NCBI GenBank assembly: GCA_047967505.1
Contig: CM106539.1
Source: Dipteris shenzhenensis
Lineage: Eukaryota > Polypodiophyta > Polypodiopsida > Gleicheniales
DNA: 64,000 nt
Reading direction: 5' to 3' (one strand)
Position numbers and translations under genes: made by a program. Below the pieces are notes generated by a model, which was not told the origin of the DNA, searched no databases, and saw only the letters and a program-made list of their open reading frames with translations. Numbering within the stretch: the first letter of the stretch is position 1; each line of letters opens with the position of its first letter. Positions 35,206 through 46,345 of the stretch are shown here, piece after piece.

Positions 35206-36120
35206 CTAAGGAAGACTTGGGTTTCCCAAATCTTCATTTTTGTTGGGGATGGCTTGTGTGTTGAAGTAGTAGCGCTTTAGTCGGCTCCCGTTTATGATTG
35301 TGTTAAATTGGACTCCATCCAATGTTTCTAGTAGCACAGCTCTGATGGGATTCATTTTTATTACTCGATAGGGTCCTTGACCTAGATACTTGAGTTTTCC
35401 CTTGTGTACTTTGGCATTGTATAACAAGACTAGGTCACCTTCCTTGTTGTCTTTGGCTTTAAGATTTCTATCAAACCATGCCTTTCTTCTGCGTTGTTCT
35501 ATTGTCATGGCATGATAGGCGACTAATCTGGTCTTTGTATGCTTCTCCAATTGATAGAGTCTTTCTTTTAGGGATGCATGATCTCCCATGCATTCCAGTA
35601 TTGCTATGCGTAGGCTTGGTACTACAAATTTTAGTGGGACCATGACTTCAAGCCCATACACCAATTAAAAAGGTGTATTCCACCTTGAGTGTGGTTTGGT
35701 ATGCCCATAAGGCTGCATTTAGTTTCTCTGCCCAATCAGAACGTTGTGGTTCTACTACCTTGGTGAGGATAATGCATAATATTTTGTTGGTGGATTCGGC
35801 ATGTCCATTCCCTTGGGGGTAGTAGGGTGTGGTTTTTCTATAAATTACCATAAAGCGAGACGAGAGTTCTTGGATTCCCTCATTGACAAAATGCATGCCT
35901 CTATCCAACACACTTTCAATGGGGCATCCAAACCGGGTGATCACATTCTCGTATAAGAATCTTGTTGTGCTTCTGGCATCTATCTTTCTGACTGCTTTAG
36001 CTTTAGCCCATTTGGTAAAATAATCAGTGGCCACAATGATGTAGCGTGCTTATGTTTCCTTTGTTGCTAGATGGATGGGACCCACATAGTCAACCCCCCA
36101 TTTTTGAAATGTTTTTTGTG
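35206..36120 (-). pseudogene. Gypsy integrase, C-terminal two thirds
   Basis: The core reads ATDYFTKWAKAKAVRKIDA (first Asp), then FGCPIESVLDRGMHFVNEG, where the second Asp is kept in LDRG, then TPYYPQGNGHAESTNKIL with the catalytic Glu. The C-terminal domain follows after a frameshift at about 35655: ALEVMVPLKFVV-like start, RRKAWFDRNLK, GDLVLLYNAK and LGQGPYRVIKM, the GPY/F signature, and RLKRYYFN near the end. The three acidic residues are present, but the frame break makes it inactive. The start is cut by insertion at 36132. Confidence 0.8.
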
Positions 36121-36131
36121 CAACAAGTGTT

Positions 36132-36262
36132 TGTTGAGAGATCACGCTCAACATCAAGTGATTACATGTGCATAGCACTAACACTTATAGAGTGCTATAA
36201 AGGAAAGGGTTAGATGCCCTAACCCTAACCCTAAATGGGCTTGTATATATTCTACATTTTCA
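36132..36262 (+). mobile_element. 5' LTR fragment of element H (D family)
   Basis: Begins TGTTGAGAGATCACGCTC inside the gypsy integrase and matches the D LTR through TTTTCAAC at 36262. It then diverges for 32 bp before E begins. It lacks the 25-bp internal duplication seen in the D LTRs. Confidence 0.7.
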
Positions 36263-36294
36263 ACCTAGAAACTATAGATACACCACCAACGTTC

Positions 36295-36453
36295 TGTGAG
36301 GACACAATGGAAGCTGAGAGGGAGAGAGGGAGCTTGAGAGATACAAGTTTTGGTGGGTGTAGAACACCCTAATCTTCTATTTCATCCATATATATATGTA
36401 TTTAAGTATTGTACATAATCGGGGTTAAGGTACAGTGGCCTTTAACCCCCACA
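36295..36453 (-). repeat. Element E 3' LTR
   Basis: 159 bp. In element sense it starts TGTGGGGGTTAAAGG. The polypurine tract in element sense is AAGTGGGAGG (36454-36465). Confidence 0.9.
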
Positions 36454-36506
36454 ACCTCCCACTTAAAGGCCAATGTGCCTTTAAGGGAGAATAACCAATG
36501 AGCATA

Positions 36507-38114
36507 CTATCCAATGCCCATCAATACATGACAATACTCAAACCGTTGACTAGGTGGACTATTTGTCAGCATATCTGCAAGTTTATCATCTGTATGAACC
36601 TTGACAAGCTCTATGCGCTTGTCCTCAAATACCTCCCTGATAAAATGGTACCTGACCTCAATGTGTTTGGTCTTTGCATGAAAGATCGGATTCCGTGCTA
36701 GTTGAATAGCACTCATGGAATCACTATGCAATGTTGGTACACTTATATGAATCCCAAATCTCTCACTAGCCGATCAAGCCATATAGCCTCCTTGCAACCC
36801 TCTGTGGCTGCAACATACTCGGCGTGTGTGTAGATAAATGCACCTCTGTGCATGAGACATCCATGACACTGCACCACCTGCAAAGGTGAACACATAACCA
36901 GAAGTGGATCTCCTGCTATCCACATGCCCTACATAGTCGGAATCTGTGTACCCAAATACACACATCTCTCCTCTCCCAAAGCAGATACACACCTCCTTGG
37001 TACCCTTCATGTATCTCATGATGCACTTAACTGCCTCCCAATGCCTCTTTCCTAGATTAGCCATATACCGGCTAACAACTCCCACTGCAAATGCAATGTC
37101 TGGTCTAGTAGCTATCATAGCATACATAAGACTCCCAACTGTTGACACATAAGGAACCTTGGCCATCATGGCCCTCTCCTCATTTGATTTGGGACTATCT
37201 ACCTGACTTAGTTTCACATATGGATGCAATGGAGTACTTACTACCTTCCCCCCCTCCATATTGAAATGCTGCAACACTTTTGTAACATACTCCTTCTGTG
37301 ACAGCCAAAGGAGTTTCCTACTCTAGTCACACGTGATGCGCATACCAAGAATATGACCTGCAGGTCCCAAATATGTCAAAGGCCTCATGTAACTTGGCCT
37401 TCAATGCATCAAGCTCATAAGTGTTCTTGCTACCCAATAACATATCATCCACATAAAGTGCCAGGAGTATCAGGCTATTATTTTGAGCCCTTCTAGTGTA
37501 GAGGCATTTAAACCCTGGGACTAAATGAAAGCATCAAACTTGTGATACCATTCTCTAGGCACTTGCTTAAGGCCATAGAGACTCTTTTTCAGCTTACAAA
37601 CCAAATGCTCTTTGCCATTTTCTTCAAAGCCTTCCGGTTGTATCATGTAAATTTCCTCATGCAAATCCCCATGCAAGAAAGCTATCTTGACATCCATCTG
37701 CATAAGCTCCATATCCTCTATTGCCACAAGTCCAAGTACAAGTCTAAGTGTCATCATCTTCACAACCGGAGAGAATATCTCATCAAAGTCCACACCCTTC
37801 TCTTGCTTGAACCCTTTAGCAACCAAACGGGCCTTGTACTTAAGCACATCGTCACCTGTGACCTTCATCTTGTAGACCCTTTTACATGGCAATGCTTTCT
37901 TTCCATGTGGCAAAGAAACCAAGTCCTAAGTCTTATTCTTTATGAGTGAACTCATCTCTGATTGCGTAGCATACTCCCACTTGTGCTGATCCTCATGCAT
38001 CATAGCCTCTCTGTAGCAAGAAGGCTCCCTGCAATCAGTAAGCATCACATAGTATACCCCTAGAACAAATCTCTCAAGCAGTCTAGACACTCTAGATGTT
38101 CTTCTCAAGGGCAT
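36507..38114 (-). pseudogene. Element E RT-RNase H
   Basis: RT blocks on the minus strand: ALPCKRVYKMKVTGDD and KARLVAKGFKQEKGVDF; MDVKIAFLHGDLHEEIYM; SLYGLKQVPREWY (37521-37922). LYVDDM lies near 37455. RNase H blocks: VGSLMYAMIATRPDIAFAVG; GYTDSDYVGHVDSRRSTSGY (36774-37277); KTKHIEVRYHFIREVF (36507-36731). Two frame breaks (about 37330 and 36770) and a stop at about 37925 disable it. It would copy element RNA to DNA and degrade the template. Confidence 0.8.
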
Positions 38115-38270
38115 TTCAGCTTGCTGTCCTGACTACATATCAGTCACATTTGGCTCATCATTGCCACCAATAGATGATCCATCATGTGATCCATCATGTG
38201 CCCTTGATTGTGTACATGTGGGAGTACCTAGTGGCACCATTTCATGCAGATTCGGTGCATGGACAGCTTG

Positions 38271-39514
38271 CTATCTATCAACGTATGCGGGTGGATTCAC
38301 ATCCTGGAAAGTGGTTCTCCTCATTTCCACATCCCTCATGGGTGTCTTATGCATCTTCTTCTCATTGAAGACCACATCATGGCTTCGTATGATTTTCTTT
38401 TCTTGTGGATCCCAGAGACGATAGCCCATCTCTCCACTTTCACCATAACCCAGAAAGATGCATTTCCTAGACTTAGGATCTAGCTTCTTCCGAAGCTCTT
38501 TTGGCACATGTGCATATGCCTCACATCCAAATATATGCAAATGAGAGTAAGAGGCTTCTTGCCACTCCATGCCTCTTCAAGAATACCACCATCCAAACTC
38601 CTGCTAGGTGATCTATCGATCACATTCACTACAGTCTTCATTGCCTTAGCCCAAAAACCACCAGAAAGATGCATTGGAAAGCATACATTGCAACCTTTCC
38701 TGAATGGTGCAGTTCATCTGTTCTACAACTAGATTCTGCTCTGGAGTATGAGGGGACGTGAGCTCCCTCTTAACCCCATGTGTATCACAGAAATGTTGAA
38801 AGTCGTGAGAGATATACTCTCCACCATTATCAGTATGTAGGCATTTAAGCATTCTACCTGATTGATTTTTAGCCAAAGCCAACCATTTTTGAAATACCTG
38901 GAACACATCGCTCTTCCGAGCTATAGCATAAGCCCACACTTTCTTAGTTGCATCATCAATGAATGTCACATAGTATTCAGCCCCGCCTAATGACCGTGTA
39001 GGCATGGGACCACATATGTCTGAATGCACCAAATCAAGCCTTTCAAGCTCTTTCTTTCCCCTTCTTTTATGTGCTGATTTAGTCACTTCCCATAGAGACA
39101 GTGCTCACAAAATTCAAAATAAGAAAAACTCAAATGCGGTACATAACCCAAATGGCATAAGAGTTTCATTCCATTTTGGCTCATGTGCCCCAACTTGCAA
39201 TGCCACAAAGAAGTACTTGGCTGCTCGGTTATTGCAACAACATGATTAGACACCCTTGATACATGTAAAGGATACAAAATCCCACACTTGGCACCCCTGG
39301 CCAAAACCATAGAGCCCTTTTGAATTTTCCAACTCTGAAAGCCAAAAGTGGTATGAAAACCAACATCATCTAGCTGACCCGCTGAAATAAGGCTCTTGAA
39401 AAACTTAGGGACATGGCTCACATTTTTCAAAACAAATGCAAACCCATTTGCAAAAGAAAACTTTATGTCACCTGCTCCCACTATGTCACATGCATAGTTA
39501 TTTCCAAGATGCAC
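38271..39514 (-). pseudogene. Element E protease end and integrase
   Basis: The protease C-terminal half (LKNVSHVPKFFKSLISAGQL) is followed by the zinc-binding HHCC (LWHCKLGHMSQNG...CEHCLYGK) at 39083-39514. The integrase core at 38646-39086 has HSDICGPM, HTDNGGEY and VVEQMN, so Asp, Asp and Glu are all kept. The C-terminal part (GCEAYAHVPKELRKKLDPKS) is at 38271-38570. A TGA-type break separates HHCC from core, and a frameshift lies near 38650. Confidence 0.8.
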
Positions 39515-39617
39515 ACAACTTGTCTTTACATTGTCATAAGTGGAGAACCATTCCTATGGGGAGTAACATGGATTGAAGCACCAAAATCCAAAATCCAATC
39601 CTGGGAATATGCATCAT

Positions 39618-40501
39618 TTAAAGTGGTGAGAAAGTTTGTAGGTAGACTAGATATGAAAAGAATGTCATTGTCACTATGATCAATGTGACTGCATTAATCT
39701 CCTCAATCTTCATTTTTCCTTTGTCCTCCCTTGGTCTCTCTTCCTTCTTATATGCACCCAAATTTGCATTCTTTTTCTTATCCTTTTGCTCTCTTTTTAG
39801 GTTGTAGAAATCCTTTTTCATATGGCCCTTCTTGCCACAGTGGTAACACTTAATGTTCTATGCGCTGGATTTGCTACAAGACTTTCCTCTTTCTTGGGAC
39901 TTCCCCTTGAACTGTGATTTGTTCGTTTGCACATTTGAGGCTGCATCCTACTTGTTGCCATCCAGAGACTTTCATCTAATCTCCTCGGCCAACAAGCTAC
40001 CCACAACATCATCAAACTTTAGTACTCCACCAAGTGCAGAGTTACTGATAACTGTACGGAAGGTATCCCATGAGGATGGCAATGAACATAAGAGAAATAT
40101 TGCCTTAGTCTCTTCACCAAAATTCATCTTCTGAGCCTGAAGCTGGCTGAAAATAATATTGAATTCATTCAAGTGAGAAGCAATGGATACCCTTTCCTTC
40201 ATTTGTAGCTCAAACAACCTCTTCATGGGGTAAACTTTATTAGAGGCAGTTTCCTTCCCATAAATCACACACAATTTCTTCCACAAATCTTTTGTAGTCT
40301 GCTCATTTACTACTAATGCATTCAACTCATTCCAATGATCCTCAAACATATTTGCAGGCTTAGCTTTATTCCCTGCCAAGGGTTTAATATGCTTCTTTTG
40401 AATAAGCACATCCCTTATCTATTCTTTCCATAAAGAAAAGTTTGTCCCATCTAACTTTTTAATGTTGAAAAACTCCTTTCAGACATGGAAGAGGATGCCA
40501 T
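39618..40501 (-). pseudogene. Element E gag
   Basis: ATG at 40499-40501 (MASSSMSE) is followed by a one-base loss relative to the G copy, an early stop, then an open stretch including RLFELQMKERVSIASHLNEF and LLCSLPSSWDTFRTVIS. The zinc knuckle CYHCGKKGHMKKDF has lost its last Cys. Lys-rich spacer follows. TGG-to-TGA and CAG-to-TAG stops near 39970 can be placed by comparison with G. Confidence 0.75.
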
Positions 40502-41997
40502 GATGCAAATGAAACAAAATCCCAGATGCTAGTACCTGCAAAAGAGAAATCACACCAAATACCAAGTGCACCCAATATGTCTGCTTTAATGAAGGATAGT
40601 GTCACCAAAACTCAAGGCTCAAAGCATCAAAATGCATTTGACTCATGTGCATATACTATGCATCCATATGAGCAAATCTGGCCCAAAAGTAAATGTCAAC
40701 CCACAATGACGAAACAATGGCAAATATAATGCCAATAAGAGCCAGATGCCTCAAGCATAAACACTATCCATGGGCATAAGCATCAATAATGTCTCATCCA
40801 AAAGATCATAGCACAACCCGTGCATCCATTGCAATATGTCAATGTTGTCCCTTAGCATAAAATAGCATCAGTGTGCTAAACATCCATTAATAAAGCATCC
40901 CACAAGGCAATCTGGGCCTATCAGCGCATCCAACAAGGATCGCAATGCATCCAAATGGCCTGTAAAGCATCCACTGCAACCCAATGCAAATCCCAAATGA
41001 GCACACATGGCTCAGATTGCAACCAAAGTGATCTGCATAAGGTATATCCAAGAAATCATGGCCTTATGGCAATGATCGCTAGTGAAAGTAGAACCTAGGA
41101 TGTCTCAAAACATGGGCGTCACTGCATAATCAAACTCAGCAAGACAATTTGCAAATATTTCTCTTCTGCCACAACTCCAAAATCTTATCCAAGGATGGAG
41201 TAAGAGCCAGTCAACCCTTGCATTTACTTGTAAAAAATGAACCTTAGGAAACTTAACCTTAGCCAAAATGCCACATGGCAATCAATGAGAAGGTCTTAGA
41301 AACTTTGAGAAATTTCCTTCAAAGAGACAACAGAAAAACGCAAAGAATCACAAATCCCTCGATTCTCTTCGCCGAATGGCAAGTAGCTTTGTAAACATAT
41401 GTTTTAGGAAGTCTCGGATCCAATGGGACAGACAGCTCTGCAAATGGAGGCCCAGATGTTGAGATCCCACTCACATAAAAAATGGCGAAATGAAGACGTC
41501 GAAGTAGATAGAGATTCACCATAGCTTCAAAAGTTTATGGAATTAGAAGCAGCTTCTCAAGTAGAAGTTTTGGACCACTCTGGATCCATTGGGATTGTCA
41601 GAACTGCAAATGGTGGCCTGGATATGGAGATCCAATACACGAAATCCTTGCAAGAAATGAATTTCGTCACTTTTTGCACTGAAAACTCGGATGACAGAGA
41701 TGTTAAAAGTGAAAATGTATCTCTCAATCTGATCTACAAAATCCTTGAGGACTTCAAGTCGAAATTCTATCTTTAACTCCGAATATTTTTGCCACTACAT
41801 CTGTGTGCCTAAGAAGATTTGCTTATATCTTGCACCTTCAACTTTGCAACCCAGTAAAACAAATGCACAAGAGGATTTTGCCCCTTTCTCTCCCACAGCT
41901 ATAGTAGCTCCAAAATCTGTAGCTCCTCCTACTAAACAAGGATCTTTGGGATGCACCACTCTCTCTCCCTGCACCGAGCTGCTCACGCTACCGCCAA
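40502..41997 (-). other. Element E untranslated leader
   Basis: About 1.5 kb between PBS and gag without a gene. An imperfect ~55-bp duplication (CGGATCCAATGGGACAGACA near 41415; TGGATCCATTGGGATTGTCA near 41580) is visible, and GCATCC-type motifs recur at 40560-41000. Confidence 0.6.
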
Positions 41998-42009
41998 GCT
42001 CTGATACCA
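41998..42009 (-). other. Element E primer-binding site
   Basis: GCTCTGATACCA on the plus strand, i.e. TGGTATCAGAGC in element sense, complementary to the 3' end of initiator-Met tRNA. It lies 2 bp from the LTR. Confidence 0.9.
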
Positions 42010-42011
42010 GT

Positions 42012-42163
42012 TGTGAGGACACAACGAAAGCTGAGAGGGAGCTTGAGAGACACAAGTTTTGGTGGGTGCAGAAGACCCTAATCTTCTCTTTCATCCATAT
42101 ATATATGTGTTTTCTATATTGTACATAACAAGGGTTAAGATACAATGGCCTTTAACCCCCACA
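42012..42163 (-). repeat. Element E 5' LTR
   Basis: 152 bp. Aligns with 36295-36453, differing by a short GAGAGAG indel and roughly a dozen substitutions. Confidence 0.9.
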
Positions 42164-44343
42164 CGTCCTAGGGTTGCACCTATGCTCATGAGGCCAACAA
42201 ACTGTGTCTAGGAACGGCACGCAGCAACGACCTTCTCCAAGCTTCCTTGTCGACCTCAAGCTCCACCCTTAGGTGCATCTATAGCCACGTGCTGTAGCTC
42301 CCGCACAATGTCGAAAGGGCTCCTGCCAGCTGGCAGCTCGAACAAGCACTGAGCTCTAGCAGCAACTACAGAAGCTACAACCACATAAGCTACACGAAAT
42401 GATGCCAAGGGCAACTCGCATGCAGTCAACTACACTACAACTCCCTTACAACAACGTCTACGCTCTCCAACTACACTAACAACAATAGGCTCCCAGCAAT
42501 GACTATCTCCAACCGGTGGCTCACGACCCTCTGTAGTGACGGCTCCTATAGCTCATGGTTAGTCAGCATAGACTCAAATCGAATTAGCTTTATTGTATCA
42601 TTAACTGTGCCATAGACTAGTCAGCAGGATATGTTAACACAGAAGCCAGCATCTATGACATCTAGCATACATCTCTAGTGCACCTAGCAACCCTCCAGCA
42701 CTAGCTTCTGCCACAAACTGCATGAGCAGCAAATCCGAATCAACAGCAATGCACTGGCCTCCATCAACAATGGGCCTCTATAGCATAAGGCACTTCACGA
42801 GCCACAAAGAGCTCTAGACCGCCACCATTGCTCCAACAGTCTCAAGCACACGGGCTACTGCACTACTCCAACACATGGGAAGTGATGACAAGCCTCTATA
42901 GGAAGTGATAGGTGTCTCCACAAGCTCTGGAGACGAAAGTCAATAAAGTTGGAATCTCATGTGATTCCGGTAGCATTGCTCCAATTCTATCACATCTAGT
43001 GTGACATCTGAGAATATTCCCAAGCATCCGAGAAATATTTTGATTGCCCATGCCTCGACATGTGGCAGATAGGATCTTGACCTTGGGTTAAGTGGTTGGT
43101 CTAGAAGTGTCCACATGGTGACCTTACCCCCGCGGGATACATCAACATCTAGCACCCCACATGCCATGTCAGCAATCACCACCACTTGCCACATGGCACC
43201 TAGCCTCATCTCTGCCACACATAGGATTATCTGCCACATCAGCAAGGTAGACACATCACTTGTCAACGTGTGGGCCTATCCATAGTGCCACATAATCAGA
43301 GACAACCCAAAGGCCACATCATCAGATATGTCATAAAATGACATGTCATCAAGTCACATCACCTACCAGCTCAACTGTGCCATGTTATCTTGCCACCTCA
43401 GTAGTGCCACGTGTCACTGACCCTCTGCAAGCACACATAGTGCTCCATAGGCACTTCATGTGCCCTTGATTGCCACATCACCACAGTGCTCTACTGGCAC
43501 ACCTCTTGCTAATAAGCACAGTACCACATCATCATCACTGCATGTGACCCTGAGTGCCACATCACACTTTGCACCCTTTTTGCCCCTCCACCTAGATCAA
43601 GCCATATCTCTTGATCCAGGAAGAATTTGACGGTGCTCCCAAAAGGAAAATTGCTCTCTTTTTTGTGCTCTACGTGCTTGTCACATCACATGCACATTTT
43701 GGTGCAAGTATCACTCAATTTTGGGCCTTGCTAACAAATCCACTTCCTACATGTAGATCAGCCTCTACATCGACGCATCTGACCCATCACATAAAAAGAA
43801 CCAAGAAAAGAAATTATTTGATGTTCTTTCATCGATCAATGGTTAGTATAGATCTAGATCAGAGTAGACTAGATCACCATATAGGAGATGCTTTGAATTT
43901 CTCCAAGTTGCCAATCTAAGCCATGCCCAAAATTGTCGACTACTTCCTTGTCCCTACGTTCACATATGGTTTCACATCATCACATTACCTAAAACCTAAC
44001 GTTCATCAGTTTAGTGAGTAGACTTCACAGTGTTCAGAGGCATTGTCAATTGATCAATGAGTAGATAGCACATGATTTGATTTCACACACATGCCATCAT
44101 TGTAAAGCCTATCTGGCTATTTCACGACATTGTGCACTTTATTTCAGCCTTGTAAAGCCTCTTAGCTATTCTCGGCATCATTTGCCACAAGCCCTGTAAT
44201 TCAAATCGGACTATGTATTGCATTTATACCTTCATGATAGTTCAGATTTCACTTGCTACAGTTACTGTTTTGCAGTTGGTTCAAACTGTGATTTTTCCCA
44301 ACACTTTGACTACATTTATTGCACCATTTCTATGACTAGCAAC
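42164..44343 (+). mobile_element. Element H leader, cut at its gag start by G
   Basis: Continues H after E. Its second half (about 43440-44343) aligns with the leader of D (about 50080-50990), including GCCCCTCCACCTAGATCAAG and GCCAATCTAAGCCATGCCC. It stops a few codons into gag (ATGACTAGCAAC; D has ATGTCGACTACCAAC) where the G LTR begins. It is rich in degenerate GCCACATCATCA units. No long ORF. Confidence 0.7.
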
Positions 44344-44513
44344 TGTGGGGGTTAAAGGTCACTGTGCCTTTACCCCGGTTATGTACAATACTCAAACACA
44401 TATATAAATGAATGAAATAGAAGATTAGGGTGTTTTGCACCCACCAAAAACTTGTGTGGCTCTCTGTTTCTCTCTCTCCATCTTCCATTATGCTTCCGTT
44501 GAGAGCACTCTGA
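44344..44513 (+). repeat. Element G 5' LTR
   Basis: Starts TGTGGGGGTTAAAGGTCAC, the same LTR start as E in element sense. The last ~15 bases are diverged (GAGAGCACTCTGA against GTGTCCTCACA in E). Confidence 0.8.
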
Positions 44514-44515
44514 AT

Positions 44516-44527
44516 TGGTATCAGAGC
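44516..44527 (+). other. Element G primer-binding site
   Basis: TGGTATCAGAGC, followed by CCGG, next to the LTR end. Confidence 0.9.
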
Positions 44528-45603
44528 CCGGGTGATCTAGCTGAGCATGCATGAATGCCTGAAAATTCAACAGCTTTGTGGGAGGAAGGAGAAGCCCTGT
44601 GGGAAGCTTTGTGGGTGACTTTACTTGCATTTGAGTGTGCAAAGACCTTGAAGGAACCTTTGGAAAAGTCACTTTGGTTTTGCGAAGTGGTTTTGAGAGC
44701 CTGTTAAGTGTTTTCAAAGAAAAACTCATTTTTTTAGCTTTTCCCTATTTCGTTCGACAAGAGAGACTTCATATTGACTTGTAGAGGCAACCATTTCCTG
44801 TTTTGGTGTCCATTTCACTTCACGAGCTTGGAAACACCTTTATTCTTAAATTTGGGATCATTTCGTTGGATTTTTGACTCAATGTGTCAGTTTCAACATT
44901 TTTCTGCCTGGGTGTTGGAACTCAAGTTTGGAGCAACCATTTGTAGATATGTCAATTCTGGTGGACTCAGGAGGTCCTAAAACTTCTATGTTGCTCATCA
45001 TTCACACTGCGGTGGAGTTTACAAACAGTTCAGTTTCCAAAAACATTTTTCAGTCCGTGTGTTGTTGGTAGTGATTGGGACCACGGTTTCTAATACTGTC
45101 TATCCCATTGCATTTCAGACACCTAAAAACCCCTACTTGTCAGTTCTTACGTGATTCGGTGGAGTATTTTCAAAGTTATAGATCTCTGTGTATTTGATTT
45201 CGTCTCTCTGTTATGCATTTTTTCATTCTAAGGTTTTGAAACCTTAGATTTATGCCACATGGCAGAGGATAAGTGTTAACTCCCATTTCTCACTCATCGG
45301 TTGGGATTTTGGAGTTCCAATGGAAGAGAGATATTTGTAGATTGTCTTGTTGAGTCCGATTATGCAGTGGCGCCCATGTTTTCAGTCATGGGATGCCTTC
45401 CCACACTTGCATGTAGCCTAATTGGCAGTGTGCCACTCTATCTGAAGCCGTCCAGCCATCAAGCCACACATGGCCCCCATATAGTGTCCAAACTAGGACC
45501 TACTGGATAACCGAGCTACTCAAATGCCTTCTCCTTATATGGGGGGCTTACAAGTAGAGTTAGCTGGTTCCTGCATAGTTACATGAGAGTGGAGCATTGA
45601 TAT

Positions 45604-45850
45604 CTAACACAACCATCGTGCATGTATAGTACTGCATATAGCAATCTCATCCACCAAATGCACTATGAGATGCAGTTGGCTTGTGAGAATAGAACATGGA
45701 AATGTCTCCTCCACTAAACAAACCACCTCCATTGACATAACCGGAGCATTCTCAAGCGTAGTGGGATCTATTTCCTTTGAGCTCACATCTCTTATCAATA
45801 TGGACACCTTCCATGGAGCATTGATATGCTTCACATTTTGCATTCTGTAA
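45604..45850 (-). pseudogene. CACTA DUF4218 fragment inside the G leader
   Basis: Minus-strand translation has VSSKEIDPTTLENAPVMS, then VEETFPCSILTSQLHLIVHL and VDEIAICSTIHARW. This is the DUF4218 domain of CACTA transposases and parallels LLEKHFPLSIMTTQVHLLVH at 21449-21700. It is a short insert with no termini seen, from a different CACTA copy. The rest of 44528-46345 holds no gene; AGACGTGCTTTTAGACATGC-type short repeats lie at 46055-46130. Confidence 0.6.
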
Positions 45851-46345
45851 AGTACTTCACAAGCTCACCCATCTTGTAAATACAATCCTTCACGTCCTTC
45901 AATGCACTATGAGAAATGCTAGTAGATAGTATGAACTGAACACATGAGGAATGGTTGATTAGTTGCTTCGAATTCACTCATAAATTTGGAAGGAAGAAGA
46001 TATTATGCACATAAAATACTTACTTGGAGCTTCTATAGGCACATCTAAAACATAGTGTAGACATGCTGATAGACGTGCTTTTAGACATGCATTTAGACGT
46101 GCTTTTAGGCTCCCTTTTAGACATGCGGAGTGCGAGCTGATTTTTGAACCTACTTTTAGCATGCTTGCTTTCTCCTCACATACTTTTAGCATCGCGTGGC
46201 TTGCTTTCCTATTAGTAAACACATCTCCAGGCATCCATTTGGTGATATTTCACTCTATTGTGGCATACACATTTGGGTGCACTTGGTATTTGGTGTGATT
46301 CTCTCTTGCAGGCACTAGCATTTGGGATTTTGCTTTATTTGCATC

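Larger units (their letters stand above)
31700..36131 (-). mobile_element. Ty3/gypsy element, partial, minus strand
   Basis: Integrase lies at the right, then a long extra ORF region, and nothing recognisable by 31700. RT, protease and gag would lie to the right but are cut off at 36132 by a D-family LTR. No LTR pair was found; the left boundary is approximate. The integrase has a GPY/F module but no chromodomain-like tail, pointing to a non-chromovirus (Tat/Athila-type) lineage. Confidence 0.7.
36295..42163 (-). mobile_element. Element E: full-length copia, 5.9 kb
   Basis: Flanked by CGTTC on the left (36290-36294) and CGTCC on the right (42164-42168), a 5-bp target duplication with one change. 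It has LTRs at both ends (TGTGAGG...CCCCACA on the plus strand), a PBS at 41998-42009, a purine tract next to the left LTR, and gag, protease, integrase, RT and RNase H in copia order on the minus strand. Confidence 0.9.
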
